DNA of 64,000 bases from Melastoma dodecandrum (GCA_029817715.1 JARUPY010000398.1:806001-870000); one strand, 5' to 3'. Counted from the first letter of the stretch, positions 17,583-26,807 are shown. Notes: a model not told the origin generated them from the letters alone. Program-made: numbers and translations.

Positions 17583-19091
17583 GTGCCGGACGGACGTGAG
17601 TTCGAACTGAAGTTTGCCGTCGCGCAAGGGGATGCGGAGAAGCTCTTCCATCATCCCGCAATCGTCGCCGCTGCGCCTCGACGTTCCAGCGCCCGTTTGG
17701 TTTCCACCTATTTCGACACGCCCGACGCCTATCTGCGGCGCCACCGGATCAGTTTGCGGATGCGCCGCTCGGAAGGCGGCACGAAGCAGACGGTGAAGCG
17801 CGCGAGCGCCTCGCGGATCGATCGCGAGGAGTTCGAGCGGGAAGGCGGCGAGGCGCCGGACATCGGCTGGCTGAAGACGACGCCGGTCTGGCCCATGCTC
17901 GCGGACGGCGAGATCGAGGGGCGGCTCGAACCTCAGTTCTCGGTCGACGTGCAACGCGTCACGCTCCCCGTCGCCTATCGCGGAACGACGATCGAGGGGG
18001 CGCTCGACGAAGGGTCGATCAAGGCGAAGGGGCTGGTGTCGCCGGTCCGCGAGTTCGAGCTCGAGCTCCGCGAGGGATCGCCCGCGGATGTTCTGGCTCT
18101 CGGCCGCCGGCTCGCGCGCGATCTCGCGCTCATGCCGAGCCTCACCTCCAAGGCCGAGCACGGCCACGCAGTGGCCGATTTGACGTGGGGGCAGCCGGCG
18201 AAGGCGCTCGGCATCGATCTGCGCGGCACGACGACCATGGGGCAGGCCTTCGCGGCGATCACGCAGGCGTGCCTCTCCCTTCTCTTCCGCAATGTCGCGC
18301 TCGTCGCGGAGACGGACGATGCGGAGGCGGTGCACAAGGCGCGCGTCGCGATGCGCCGCCTGCGCGCCGCGTTGAAGCTGTTCGGACCGGTGCTGCGCCG
18401 ACGCAAGCTCGCTAGGCTCAAGCGCGATCTGAAATGGGCGTGGCGACACCTCAGCGAGGCGCGCGATGCCGACGTGATGGCGGCCGCTCTCGCGGAGGCG
18501 GGCGAAGACATGGCGGATCTCGCCGCGATCCTGGAGGCCGCGCGTCGCAAGGCGCATGCGCGTCTCGCCCGCATGCTCGGCGCGCCGCGCTGGCGTCTCC
18601 TGTGCCTCGATCTCGTCGGCCTCTCGATAGCCGGCGTGCGCCGCACGGCGCGCGCGCGCTCCTGGCGCGGGTTCGCGCGTCACCGGCTCGCGCGGCTGCA
18701 TCGCCGCATTGCGGGGCGCGCCAAGCACCTCGGCAAGCGCCCGATGGACGAGCTGCACGCGCTGCGCAAGGACGCCAAGACGCTGCGCTACGACATCGAC
18801 ACGTTCGCCGGCGATCCGAAGTTCGGAAGTCGCCGCATCCGCGATCTGCAGGCCGCGCTGGAGCATCTGCAGGAGAGCCTCGGCGTGCTGCACGATCGGC
18901 ACGCGCTGGCCTCGCGCCTGCGCGCCATCGTCTCGGCACCGGTGCCGCCGGCCGGCGCGGGCAGCGACGGATGGGCGCGCGCCGCCTTCGCGGCGGGCCG
19001 GCTCATCGAGCGCGACACGGGTGACGCGGCGAAGCTCGCCGGCGCACGCAAGGCCGCACGCCGCGCGCGGCGCTCGCATGCGTTCGTGTGA
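17583..19091 (+). CDS. CYTH-CHAD domain protein, probable inorganic triphosphatase
   Basis: A 502-residue two-domain protein. The CYTH domain (about 1-195) begins with REFELKFAV, the ExExK motif for triphosphate and metal, and continues with TYFDTPDAYL and LRMRRSEGGTKQTVKR. The CHAD domain (about 215-490) is helical and basic, with EAVHKARVAMRRLRAALKLF and LHALRKDAKTLRYDID, the conserved histidines expected to bind polyphosphate. E. coli YgiF with this layout hydrolyses tripolyphosphate. The GTG at 17583 is chosen for the GGGAGGAG just upstream; an ATG at 17538 would add 15 residues. No polyphosphate kinase lies nearby. Confidence 0.9.
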   Translation: MPDGREFELKFAVAQGDAEKLFHHPAIVAAAPRRSSARLVSTYFDTPDAYLRRHRISLRMRRSEGGTKQTVKRASASRIDREEFEREGGEAPDIGWLKTTPVWPMLADGEIEGRLEPQFSVDVQRVTLPVAYRGTTIEGALDEGSIKAKGLVSPVREFELELREGSPADVLALGRRLARDLALMPSLTSKAEHGHAVADLTWGQPAKALGIDLRGTTTMGQAFAAITQACLSLLFRNVALVAETDDAEAVHKARVAMRRLRAALKLFGPVLRRRKLARLKRDLKWAWRHLSEARDADVMAAALAEAGEDMADLAAILEAARRKAHARLARMLGAPRWRLLCLDLVGLSIAGVRRTARARSWRGFARHRLARLHRRIAGRAKHLGKRPMDELHALRKDAKTLRYDIDTFAGDPKFGSRRIRDLQAALEHLQESLGVLHDRHALASRLRAIVSAPVPPAGAGSDGWARAAFAAGRLIERDTGDAAKLAGARKAARRARRSHAFV

Positions 19092-19127
19092 TCGGGCGAC
19101 GACGAGCCGAGCCGAAACCGGCTGGCG

Positions 19128-19366
19128 CTAGGGATAGAGCTTCGCGAGCTGCGCGGCGAAGCGATCCAGGTGCAAGAGATTGGTCACCTGCTGCCGTTCC
19201 ATCGCGTGCAAGTGCAGTCTGGCGGACGCAGCCGCCTGCGGAGCCCGGACGACTCGAGACTGAGGACCCGCGCTTCCTGCCGGACGATCTGCTCGATCCC
19301 CAACGCGACGACGTCATACGCCTGTGCGAGCAGGCGGGCGGGAAAAGATTGGTCCATAGGAGCCAT
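19128..19366 (-). pseudogene. small conserved protein gene with a frameshift
   Basis: Two minus-strand reading frames join into one protein of roughly 80 residues. The first runs from ATG 19366 (MAPMDQSFPARLLAQAYDVV, then IEQIVRQEARVL). Around 19240-19250 the sense switches to another frame reading APQAAASARLHLHAMERQQ and ending LLHLDRFAAQLAKLYP at TAG 19128. Both parts look protein-like and the switch needs only one missing base in the CCGGGCTCC stretch. The unshifted frame instead ends in Cys/Arg-rich text at an early stop. The family is not recognised. It is either a real pseudogene or a sequencing indel. Confidence 0.55.
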
Positions 19367-19484
19367 CCTAATCCTGTTCGCCCCAATCACGCTTGTTTTT
19401 CGTCGGACGCGTCGCACCACGCCACCCGTCCGCGTTACGGAAAGAAAAACACACGCGAAATCAGTGGCTTCCTCGCTACGGCCG

Positions 19485-19559
19485 TGGTGGGCGCGACAGG
19501 GATTGAACCTGTGACCCCTACCATGTCAAGGTAGTGCTCTCCCGCTGAGCTACGCGCCC
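19485..19559 (-). tRNA. tRNA-Val (GAC)
   Basis: A complete cloverleaf on the minus strand. The acceptor stem is GGGCGCG/CGCGCCC, the D arm GCTC/GAGC, the anticodon stem CTACC/GGTAG with loop TTGACAT (anticodon GAC), and the T arm ACAGG/CCTGT with loop TTCAATC. The 3' ACCA end is encoded. Confidence 0.95.
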
Positions 19560-19752
19560 ACGGCCGCGGGTCGCGCCCGGGTGGGACGCGAGAGAGGCGG
19601 ATATACCGATCTGCCCTCGCAGGCGCAACCACGAAAAGCCGCGCTTTTTGCACGGCACGCGCCGTCTCTGCCCTGGGCTTAACCCTTGTCAATGCGCGCC
19701 GACGCGGCCGTACGGATGGTCGAGCCTCTCCGCAAAATCCAGCGCCCGGCGC

Positions 19753-19956
19753 ATGGTCAGCAACAAGACTTTGTACCGTCTCGTCATGCGGCCCCATAGC
19801 GGAGGCGAGTTCATCATGGCGTTCCTCGCGGAGGACGACCAGGCGGCCCGCGCCTATGCGGAGAGCTGGCTCAGCACGGCCCATATCGCACCGCGGTCCA
19901 GCGTGACGATCATCAAGCGGGACGGAACCGAGATCATGGTGTCGAAGGCGATCTGA
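19753..19956 (+). CDS. small hypothetical protein
   Basis: A 67-residue protein beginning MVSNKTLYRLVMRPHSGGEF and ending IIKRDGTEIMVSKAI. Hydrophobic and charged residues alternate as in a small alpha/beta protein, and there is no signal peptide. No family is recognised. The ATG at 19753 lacks a strong ribosome binding site; an upstream in-frame start at 19648 would add an Arg/Pro-rich stretch that looks non-coding. The stop lies nine bases before the stop of the convergent receiver gene. Confidence 0.5.
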   Translation: MVSNKTLYRLVMRPHSGGEFIMAFLAEDDQAARAYAESWLSTAHIAPRSSVTIIKRDGTEIMVSKAI

Positions 19957-19965
19957 CGTGGTCTG

Positions 19966-20361
19966 TTAGGCTGCGGCTCTCATCTCGTCCGCTGTCGCCT
20001 CGATCACCTCGGCGGAATCGACCGGCTTCATGCAGCGCCGCACTGCTTCGTAGCGCGTGGGCACCTGGCGCTCGTCGTAGGCGCTGACGAAAAGAAACGG
20101 GATGCCGCGCGTCATCAGCGCCTCGGCGACGGGAAAGCTCATCTCGCCGTTGAGATTGATGTCGAGCAGCGCGATGTCGACGCAGGCCGAAGCGTCGAGG
20201 ATGCCGAGCGCGTCGCGCACGCTTGCGACGGGCCCGAGCACGACGACGCCGATCGCGTGGAGCGCGCAGTCGAGCGCCTGTGCGGTCAGGTATTCGTCCT
20301 CGACGACGAGGACGCGCTTCCCCCGCAAGACGCGATCCGCCGTGGCGTGCATCCCAACCAT
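19966..20361 (-). CDS. single-domain response regulator
   Basis: A 131-residue stand-alone receiver. RVLVVEDEYLTAQALDCAL gives the acidic pocket, Asp67 in IALLDINLNGE the phosphorylation site, FLFVSAYDE the conserved Ser position, and RCMKPVDSAEV the lysine. No output domain follows. The ATG at 20361 has GAGGGG just upstream, so the longer frame to 20487 is not used. It resembles the receivers that work with HWE or HisKA kinases in alphaproteobacterial stress signalling; no kinase is adjacent. Confidence 0.85.
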   Translation of the reverse strand: MVGMHATADRVLRGKRVLVVEDEYLTAQALDCALHAIGVVVLGPVASVRDALGILDASACVDIALLDINLNGEMSFPVAEALMTRGIPFLFVSAYDERQVPTRYEAVRRCMKPVDSAEVIEATADEMRAAA

Positions 20362-20575
20362 GCCCCTCGAGGAGAGAGAAGGGTGCAATGCAAAGCACGC
20401 CCGTCCCATCACATACGTTGTTCCACTATCGGCCGATTTGTCGCTCGTCCCCGCCGCGGGGCGGATCGGGCCGACGATCGCGGGCAACGTTTTGCGGCGC
20501 CGATGCTTGGCACGGGGTGCGGTGCGGGCGAGAGCTCCCCGCCGCCGATCCTTTCAATGTTGCCAGGGAGGGCAC

Positions 20576-21148
20576 ATGTCGCTCGCCAACAAGAAGATCG
20601 CGATCCTCGTCGCACCTCGCGGAACGGAAGATCCGGAGTTCGCGCAACCGAAGGCGGCCGTCGAGAAGGCCGGCGCCGACGTCACGGTCATCAGCCTCGA
20701 AAGCGGAGACGCGAAGACCGTCAGCAACGATCTCGATCCCGCTTCGAGCTACAAGATCGACAAGACGATCGAGGAGGTCTCGGCCGGCGACTTCGACGGG
20801 CTCGTGGTGCCCGGCGGCTGCGTCGGCGCGGACAAGCTGCGCGGCAGCGACAAGGTCGTCGCGTTCACGCGCGCCTTTTTCGAGCAGGGCAAGCCGGTCG
20901 GCGTAATCTGCCACGGCCCCTGGGTGCTCATCGAGGCGGACGTCGTGAAAGGCCGCACGCTGACGTCCTTCCCGACCGTGCGGCGCGACATCGAGAATGC
21001 CGGCGGCACCTGGGTCGACAAGGAGGTCGTGACGGATCAGGGGCTCGTCACGAGCCGCACTCCGAAGGACCTTCCGGCCTTCTGCGCCAAGATCGTCGAG
21101 GAGTTAGCCGAGGGCAAGCACAAGGGCCAGGCGCGCAGCGTAGCCTGA
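20576..21148 (+). CDS. DJ-1/PfpI family protein (YraA-like)
   Basis: A 190-residue member of the DJ-1/PfpI superfamily. It starts MSLANKKIAILVAPRGTEDP; the nucleophile is Cys112 in VGVICHGPWVL, with a conserved Glu in RGTEDPEF and DGLVVPGGCVGADKLR before it. Related proteins are called intracellular proteases, glyoxalase III or protein deglycases; the true activity is debated. GGGAGGG precedes the ATG. It may help against aldehyde or oxidative stress, but no operon partner supports a specific pathway. Confidence 0.88.
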   Translation: MSLANKKIAILVAPRGTEDPEFAQPKAAVEKAGADVTVISLESGDAKTVSNDLDPASSYKIDKTIEEVSAGDFDGLVVPGGCVGADKLRGSDKVVAFTRAFFEQGKPVGVICHGPWVLIEADVVKGRTLTSFPTVRRDIENAGGTWVDKEVVTDQGLVTSRTPKDLPAFCAKIVEELAEGKHKGQARSVA

Positions 21149-21223
21149 CGTGCCGGGCGCCTCGTGAGGCATCCGCGGGGCGCCTTCGCCGTTTCCAGAA
21201 AGCAGAAGGCGAAAGGAGCGGCC

Positions 21224-21490
21224 ATGTTCGTCACATTCGTTGCGTCCGCGTGGATGCTCCTCTCGCAAGGGCAGCCGGCGATGCCGGCACCCGGGCAAAT
21301 CCCCTGCGAGGCCGTGCGCCAGCTTCCCGACGGCCGCTGGCAGGTCACCCGGCCGGTGACCCTCGCCGGGGGACGGAAGCTCGCGGCCGGGACCTTTCTC
21401 GGTCGCGGCGGCGACGTCGACGACGTCGAGGTGGAAGGCGCACGCATCCGCGTCGACGTGAGCGAACGCTGCGGCCGCAAGCCTGGGTAA
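21224..21490 (+). CDS. small exported hypothetical protein
   Basis: An 88-residue protein. The first 20 residues (MFVTFVASAWMLLSQGQPAM) look like a weak signal peptide. A compact region follows with CEAVRQLPDGRWQVTRPVTL and GTFLGRGGDVDDVEVEGARI and two cysteines that could pair. AAAGGAG lies at good distance before ATG 21224. No family is recognised. The upstream in-frame ATG at 21164 is less likely because the added residues are basic. Confidence 0.55.
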   Translation: MFVTFVASAWMLLSQGQPAMPAPGQIPCEAVRQLPDGRWQVTRPVTLAGGRKLAAGTFLGRGGDVDDVEVEGARIRVDVSERCGRKPG

Positions 21491-21628
21491 GCCGAGCGCG
21501 TCGGCGGCGCGTCTGTCGTTCTCGCGCAGGCCAGGGGAGAAACGCGACAAGGGGCCGCTCGTCGGCGTCAGAAGACGCGTCTGTCCGCCGACTTGTCAAA
21601 CTACAGCTTCCGAGTCACACGCTCGCAG

Positions 21629-23727
21629 ATGAACGGTCGGCACACGCACGAGACTGAGGCAGAACGGGACACGCAGCTGCCGGATGTCTCGAGCGATGCG
21701 CGCTATCGCGCGCTCTTCGAGGCGATCGACGACGCGTTCTGCATCATCGAGTTCTTCGACGGGCCGCACGGCCCGCTCAGCGACTACCTCCACATCGAAG
21801 CCAACGCCGGCTACGAGCGCCAGACCGGCATCTCGAACGTGGTCGGCCGCACGCTCCGGGATCTCGCGCCGACCGAGGCCGAGGGCTGGCTCGAACTCTA
21901 CGGGCGTGTGCTGCGCACCGGCGAGACCCTACGCTTCGAGCGCGAGTTCGTGACCGCGCAGCGCTACATCGAAGTCTCGGCCTCGCGCGTCGAACCGGCG
22001 AGCCTGCGCCAGGTCGCCGTGCTCTTCCGCGACATCACCGCACGCAAACGCGCCGAGATCGCCTTGCGGGCGAGCGAGGCCACGGCGCGCGAGAACGTCG
22101 AGCGCGTGCAGCTCGCGCTGGCGGCCGGCGCGATCATCGGCACCTGGTTCTGGGACCTGCCGACCGACCGGTTCACGATGGACGAGGCGTTCGCGCGCTC
22201 CTTCGGGCTCGATCCCGCGTTGGGGCACTCGGGCCTGCACCTCGCGCAGCTCGCCGAGCGGGTGCATCCGGACGACCAGGCCGGCCTCACCGCCGCGATC
22301 AAGGAGGCAGTGGCGCGCGGCGGTCCCTATGCGCACCAGTACCGCGTGCTGCGGGCCGACGGGCAATACCATTGGCTGGAGGCCAACGGCCGCGTCGATC
22401 TCGGGCCTGAGGGCACGGCGCTGAGTTTTCCGGGCGTGCTCATCGACATCGAGGATCGCCGCGCGCTCATCGCCGAGCGCGATCGGGCAATCGCCGAGTT
22501 GCGCGCGCTGAACGAGACGCTCGAGCAGCGGATCGCCGAGCGCACCGCCGAGCTGGTGCGGTCGGAGGAACAGCTGCGCCATTCGCAGAAGATGGAGGCG
22601 GTGGGGCACCTGACCGGCGGCCTCGCGCACGACTTCAACAATCTTCTGGCCGGCATCTCGGGCAGCCTGGAGCTGATGAGCGCGCGCATCAGCCAGGGCC
22701 GCCTCAAGGACATCGACAAATACGTCGTCGCGGCGCAGGGTGCCGCCAAGCGCGCGGCGGCGTTGACGCACCGCTTGCTGGCCTTCTCGCGCCGCCAGAC
22801 GCTCACGCCGCGCGCGACGAACGTGAACCGCCTCGTCGGCGGCATGCTGGACCTCGTCCAGCGCACGGTGGGTCCGGCGATCGAGGTCCAGCACGTCGGC
22901 GCGTCCGGCCTCTGGGCCGTGCTGGTCGATGCGCCGCAGCTCGAGAGCGCGCTGCTCAATCTCTGCATCAATGCGCGCGATGCGATGCCGGGCGGCGGCA
23001 AGATCACGATCGAGAGCGGCAACCGCTGGATCGATCGGGCGCAATCGGGCGCGCTCGACATGCCCGAAGGGCAATACGTGTCGCTCTGCGTGTCCGACAC
23101 CGGCGTCGGGATGTCGGCCGATGTGATCTCGAAGGCCTTCGACCCGTTCTTCACGACGAAGCCGATCGGTCAGGGCACGGGGCTCGGCCTCTCGATGATC
23201 TACGGCTTCGCCCGCCAGTCGGGGGTGGCCAGGTCCGCATCTATTCCGAGCCCGGGGATGGCACGATGGTCTGCATCTATCTGCCGCGCCATCGTGGCAG
23301 GGCCGAGGAGGACGAGGCGGGCCCGGCGCCGACCCTGCTGGCGGGCACGAACGCCGAGGCGGGCGAGACCGTGCTCATCGTCGACGACGAGCCGACCGTG
23401 CGCCTCCTCGTCACCGACGTGCTGGAAGATCTCGGCTACACGGCGATCGAGGCCGCCGACAGCGCGGGCGGTTTGAAGGTGCTGCAGTCGGATGCGCGCA
23501 TCGACCTCTTGATCACGGACGTGGGATTGCCGGGCGGCATGAACGGGCGCCAGCTCGCCGACGCGGGCCTCGAACGACGCAGCGGCCTCAAAGTGCTGTT
23601 CATCACCGGGTTCGCTGAAAACGCGCTGCTCAACAACGGGCAGCTCGATCCGGGCATGTCGGTGCTCACGAAGCCCTTCGCCGTCGAAACGCTCGCCTCT
23701 CGTATTCGCGAGCTGATTTCCTCCTAG
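21629..23727 (+). pseudogene. PAS hybrid sensor histidine kinase, split by a frameshift
   Basis: The N-terminal frame holds a PAS domain (ARYRALFEAIDDAFCIIEFF onward), a second PAS (from about residue 165), a coiled coil, HisKA with the phospho-acceptor in GGLAHDFNNLLAG, and HATPase with NARDAMPGGG, DTGVGM and GTGLGLSMIYGFARQSG. At the run of five G at 23221-23225 the sense moves to another frame, reading QVRIYSEPGDGTMVCIYLPR, then a complete receiver with LLITDVGLPGGMNG and LTKPF, ending at 23727. One base lost from, or two added to, the tract explains it. As sequenced, the kinase ends in an unrelated tail and the receiver could only be made from an internal start such as 23266. It may be a sequencing error. 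Confidence 0.8.
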
Positions 23728-23832
23728 GTGCAGAATCTCCGCGCCGCCGCGACCGCGACCTCGACACGAAAACGTGTTGCCGACATCCGCGCGGAGGCGA
23801 CTTTTCATCCCGGCGGTTGGCGCAAATCGTGT

Positions 23833-25011
23833 ATGCGCTGGGTGATCGTCGCCGCAGAAAGCCTCTCCTTGCTTCAAGACCTGGATGTCGCCGACCTGGA
23901 TCCTGTTCAGGCAAGTATAGTCCGTGGCGCAACGGCGCCGTCATCCCCGGGTAGAGCAACATCCGGAAGCAACGATGCGGTCGAGACCATCTGCCGTCAT
24001 GCCGAAGCGCGGCGTCTCCTACGGAACCCGGAGCTGCGGCAGGCTGGCTTCGATGCGCAGCGGGTGGCGCGGCTGCCGCTCAAGAACAAGTCGATCCTCT
24101 TCGCGCATGGCGAGGCACATCGCCGGCAGCGCTCCGCGGTGGCGCGACTGTTCGCCCCCGCGACGATCCCGGCCTATCGCGCGAGGATCGTCGCGGTCAG
24201 CCGCCGACTGGTCGACCGGCTGCGTGAGGACGGCGGCGGTGCCATCGATGACCTGAGCCTCGAGCTGACCACCGCGGTGGCGGCGGAGATCGTCGGGCTC
24301 GCACCGACGGCCGGCCTCGCGGCGCGGCTCAGCCGCTTTTTCGACGAGACGCGGGGCGAGGGCGCGCCCGCGATGCTCGCCTATCTCGCGCGAAGCGCCG
24401 TCGATCTCGCCCAATTCTTCGTGCGCGACGTGCGGCCGGCCATCCGGGCGCGCGAACGCGAGCCGCGCAACGATCTCGTCTCGCATCTTCTCGCGATGGG
24501 TGTATCGCGGATCGACATTCTGACCGAATGCGTGACTTACGCCGCCGCCGGCATCTCGACGACGCGCGAATTCATCACCCACGCCGCCTGCACGCTCCTC
24601 GACCGGGCGGATCTGCGAGCCGCCTTCCTCGCGGGCGACGAGGCCGAGAAGCGCGCGATCCTCAACGAGCTGCTGCGCCTCGAGCCGGTGGTGGGGACGA
24701 TCGCGCGGCACGTGCCGACGCCCGACGGCGATCGCGTCGTCGTCATCGATGTCGGGCGCGCGAACCGTGACCCCGCGGTGTTCGCCTGTCCCCACCAGGT
24801 GGCGCGGGACGCGGCGGGGCCGACGCGGCATCTGAGCTTCGGCGATGGCCCCCACCGCTGCCCCGGCGAGTTCATCGCGCTGTTGGAGGTGGCGATCTTC
24901 CTCGACGAGCTTCTGCGCGTGCCGGGGTTGCGGCTGGCCGCCCCGCCGATCCGCACGCGCAACGAGAAGGTCGCGGGCTACGTGCTGCGCGGGGCGCGGA
25001 TCGAGGTCTGA
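23833..25011 (+). CDS. cytochrome P450
   Basis: A haem monooxygenase of about 392 residues. The haem-binding loop is LSFGDGPHRCPGEF with Cys343 as axial ligand; the I-helix has TYAAAGISTTREF, whose AAGISTT resembles the oxygen-activating AGxxT; the K-helix is NELLRLEPV (ExxR). The start is uncertain: the frame is open from GTG 23728, directly after the kinase stop, and ATG 23833 gives the more usual length. The N-terminal 60 residues are unlike common bacterial P450s. No ferredoxin or reductase gene is adjacent, and the substrate cannot be predicted. Confidence 0.85.
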   Translation: MRWVIVAAESLSLLQDLDVADLDPVQASIVRGATAPSSPGRATSGSNDAVETICRHAEARRLLRNPELRQAGFDAQRVARLPLKNKSILFAHGEAHRRQRSAVARLFAPATIPAYRARIVAVSRRLVDRLREDGGGAIDDLSLELTTAVAAEIVGLAPTAGLAARLSRFFDETRGEGAPAMLAYLARSAVDLAQFFVRDVRPAIRAREREPRNDLVSHLLAMGVSRIDILTECVTYAAAGISTTREFITHAACTLLDRADLRAAFLAGDEAEKRAILNELLRLEPVVGTIARHVPTPDGDRVVVIDVGRANRDPAVFACPHQVARDAAGPTRHLSFGDGPHRCPGEFIALLEVAIFLDELLRVPGLRLAAPPIRTRNEKVAGYVLRGARIEV

Positions 25012-25020
25012 GGACGCGGC

Positions 25021-25386
25021 TCAGGCGGCCAGCAGCCGCTGCACTTCGTTGACGAGGTCCTTCAGGTGGAAAGGCTTCGACAAAATCTTGGCCTGCTTCG
25101 GCGCATTGTTGTCCGGGTTCAGCGCCACGGCCGCGAAGCCGGTGATGAACATCACCTTGATGTCGGGGTCGAGTTCCGTGGCTCGGCGCGCCAGCTCGAT
25201 GCCGTCCATCTCGGGCATGACGATGTCGGTGAGCAGCAGCTCGAACGGCTCCTCCCGCAAGCGCTGGTAGGCGGACAGGCCGTTGTCGAACGAGGAGACA
25301 TCGTAGCCGGCGTTCTGAAGGGCCTTGGCGAGGAAGCGACGCATGTCGTTGTCGTCCTCCGCCAGAAGGATCTTGCCGGTGACCAT
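25021..25386 (-). CDS. cpdR: CpdR-type response regulator, ClpXP adaptor
   Basis: A 121-residue single receiver domain. GKILLAEDDNDMRRFLAKAL, phospho-acceptor Asp54 in LLLTDIVMPEMDG, MFITGFAAVALNPDNNAPKQ and LSKPFHLKDLVNEVQRLLAA match CpdR of Caulobacter and Sinorhizobium almost word for word. Unphosphorylated CpdR directs ClpXP to the cell pole and primes degradation of cell-cycle proteins; CckA-ChpT phosphorylation turns it off. The divergent neighbour is N-formylglutamate amidohydrolase, a conserved arrangement in rhizobia. ATG 25386 fits the family length. Confidence 0.93.
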   Translation of the reverse strand: MVTGKILLAEDDNDMRRFLAKALQNAGYDVSSFDNGLSAYQRLREEPFELLLTDIVMPEMDGIELARRATELDPDIKVMFITGFAAVALNPDNNAPKQAKILSKPFHLKDLVNEVQRLLAA

Positions 25387-25588
25387 TCTCGGATTCTCTT
25401 CTTCGCCGCTGTGCCGAATCACCCGCCGCGGCGCGGCTGCGGCCACGCTCGGCATGCTGCGCGCTTGATGCCACGATCCTGTTGGCTTTTACAGGGGGAG
25501 CGGAGCCCTGGCATGTGGATCGCTGGACAAGGGAGCTTTTTGCATCACAGCATCGTTCTCCGTCTCTGCGGCGAGGGGTAGAGCCTGA

Positions 25589-26527
25589 ATGGGAGTGTCA
25601 CCGATCGAGGAAGGACCGCCGCCGCAGGTGCACGAGCCCGAGCTGGATCCGGCGTTCGACGTCCTGGAGCCGGCCGCCCTCGCGTGCCCGCTCGTCTTCT
25701 CGTCTCCGCACTCCGGCTCGATCTACCCGCAGCGCTTCCTCGACAGCGCACGGCTCGATGCGCTGGCGCTGCGTCGCTCGGAAGCCGCCTTCGTCGACGA
25801 GCTGTTCGCGCCGGCCGTCGCGCACGGTGCGCCGCTGCTGCGGGCCCGCTTCCCGCGCGCCTATCTCGACCTCAATCGCGAGCCCTACGAGCTCGATCCG
25901 CGCATGTTCGAGGGCCGCCTGCCGGGTTTCGTCAACACGCGATCGGTGCGGGTCGCGGGCGGTCTCGGAACCATCGCGCGCCTCGTCGGCGATTCGCAGG
26001 AGATCTACGCGGGGCGGCTCGATGTCGACGAGGTGCTGGCCCGCGTCGAGCGGCTCTACAAACCCTACCACGCCACGCTGCGCGCGCTGCTCGATCGGGC
26101 GCATCGGCGCTTCGGCCATGCGCTGCTCGTCGACTGCCATTCCATGCCCTCGACGCCGTCCGGTGCCGCGGCGACCGACATCCGCCGCCCGCGCGTCGAT
26201 TTCGTCATCGGGGACCGTTACGGGACGAGTGCGAACGTGGAGCTGGTCGATGCGCTCGAGCGCGCGATGGCGGGGCTAGGCTATATTGTGCAGCGCAACA
26301 AGCCCTACGCCGGCGGCTACATCACGGAGCATTACGGCGCGCCGCCGCGCGGCTTCCACGCGATCCAGATCGAGATCAACCGCGCGCTCTACATGGACGA
26401 GCGGCGGCTGGAGCGCACGATGCAGTTCGCGCGCGTACAGGCGGACCTCTCGTCGATCGTCTTGGCGCTGGGAGACGCGCTCAAACGTCAAGCCGGGCTG
26501 CGTATTCGCCCCGCCGCAGCCGAATAG
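25589..26527 (+). CDS. N-formylglutamate amidohydrolase
   Basis: A 312-residue zinc hydrolase of the FGase family that releases formate from N-formyl-L-glutamate, the last step of one histidine degradation route. VFSSPHSGSIYPQ carries the first metal histidine; DLNREPYELDPRMF, LLVDCHSMPS and EIEINRALYMDE are the other family blocks. No other hut genes are in the window, and in rhizobia this gene commonly stays next to cpdR and the MmgR RNA rather than in a hut operon, so its physiological substrate may differ. Confidence 0.9.
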   Translation: MGVSPIEEGPPPQVHEPELDPAFDVLEPAALACPLVFSSPHSGSIYPQRFLDSARLDALALRRSEAAFVDELFAPAVAHGAPLLRARFPRAYLDLNREPYELDPRMFEGRLPGFVNTRSVRVAGGLGTIARLVGDSQEIYAGRLDVDEVLARVERLYKPYHATLRALLDRAHRRFGHALLVDCHSMPSTPSGAAATDIRRPRVDFVIGDRYGTSANVELVDALERAMAGLGYIVQRNKPYAGGYITEHYGAPPRGFHAIQIEINRALYMDERRLERTMQFARVQADLSSIVLALGDALKRQAGLRIRPAAAE

Positions 26528-26557
26528 CGGTGAATTGCCAGGGCAATGACGCTCCTC

Positions 26558-26655
26558 AGAAAGAAAGGAGCCGCTCGTGGTAGCCACAAGCGGCCCAAGT
26601 CTAGGGAGGAAACGCCCAAGGAGGGCATCGGCGGCAACATCGTTACCGCACCGCA
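26558..26655 (-). ncRNA. mmgR: alpha-r8 / MmgR (suhB-type) small RNA
   Basis: Transcribed from the minus strand between N-formylglutamate amidohydrolase and the hisN-type phosphatase, the same setting as MmgR (SmrC8) in Sinorhizobium as I recall it. Hairpin 1 (26631-26649) pairs GCGGTAAC with GTTGCCGC; hairpin 2 is GCCC-TCCTT-GGGC with an anti-Shine-Dalgarno loop; a single-stranded TTTCCTCCC follows; the last hairpin (26570-26594) pairs GCCGCT and GTGG with CCAC and AGCGGC and is followed by TCCTTTCTT. A possible promoter has CTTGAT (26687-26682) and TCATGT (26664-26659) with a 17-base spacer. MmgR limits polyhydroxybutyrate accumulation in Sinorhizobium. The 5' end is estimated. Confidence 0.82.
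26570..26594 (-). terminator. Rho-independent terminator of the MmgR-like RNA
   Basis: A ten-pair stem (GCCGCT and GTGG against CCAC and AGCGGC, with two opposed single-base interruptions) and a CTA loop, followed on the minus strand by TCCTTTCTTTCT. Confidence 0.8.
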
Positions 26656-26807
26656 ACAACATGAACGTGCGTTGCACAAAGATCAAGCCCCCGAAAACGC
26701 TTTCAACAGTCCTGTGACATATTCGCCCATGACCCCGGCGTAAGGTCGGCGGTTGCGGGATGGCGGCGAGCGTGTCAGTCCCTCGGAAACGACCCCGTGG
26801 AGACGCC

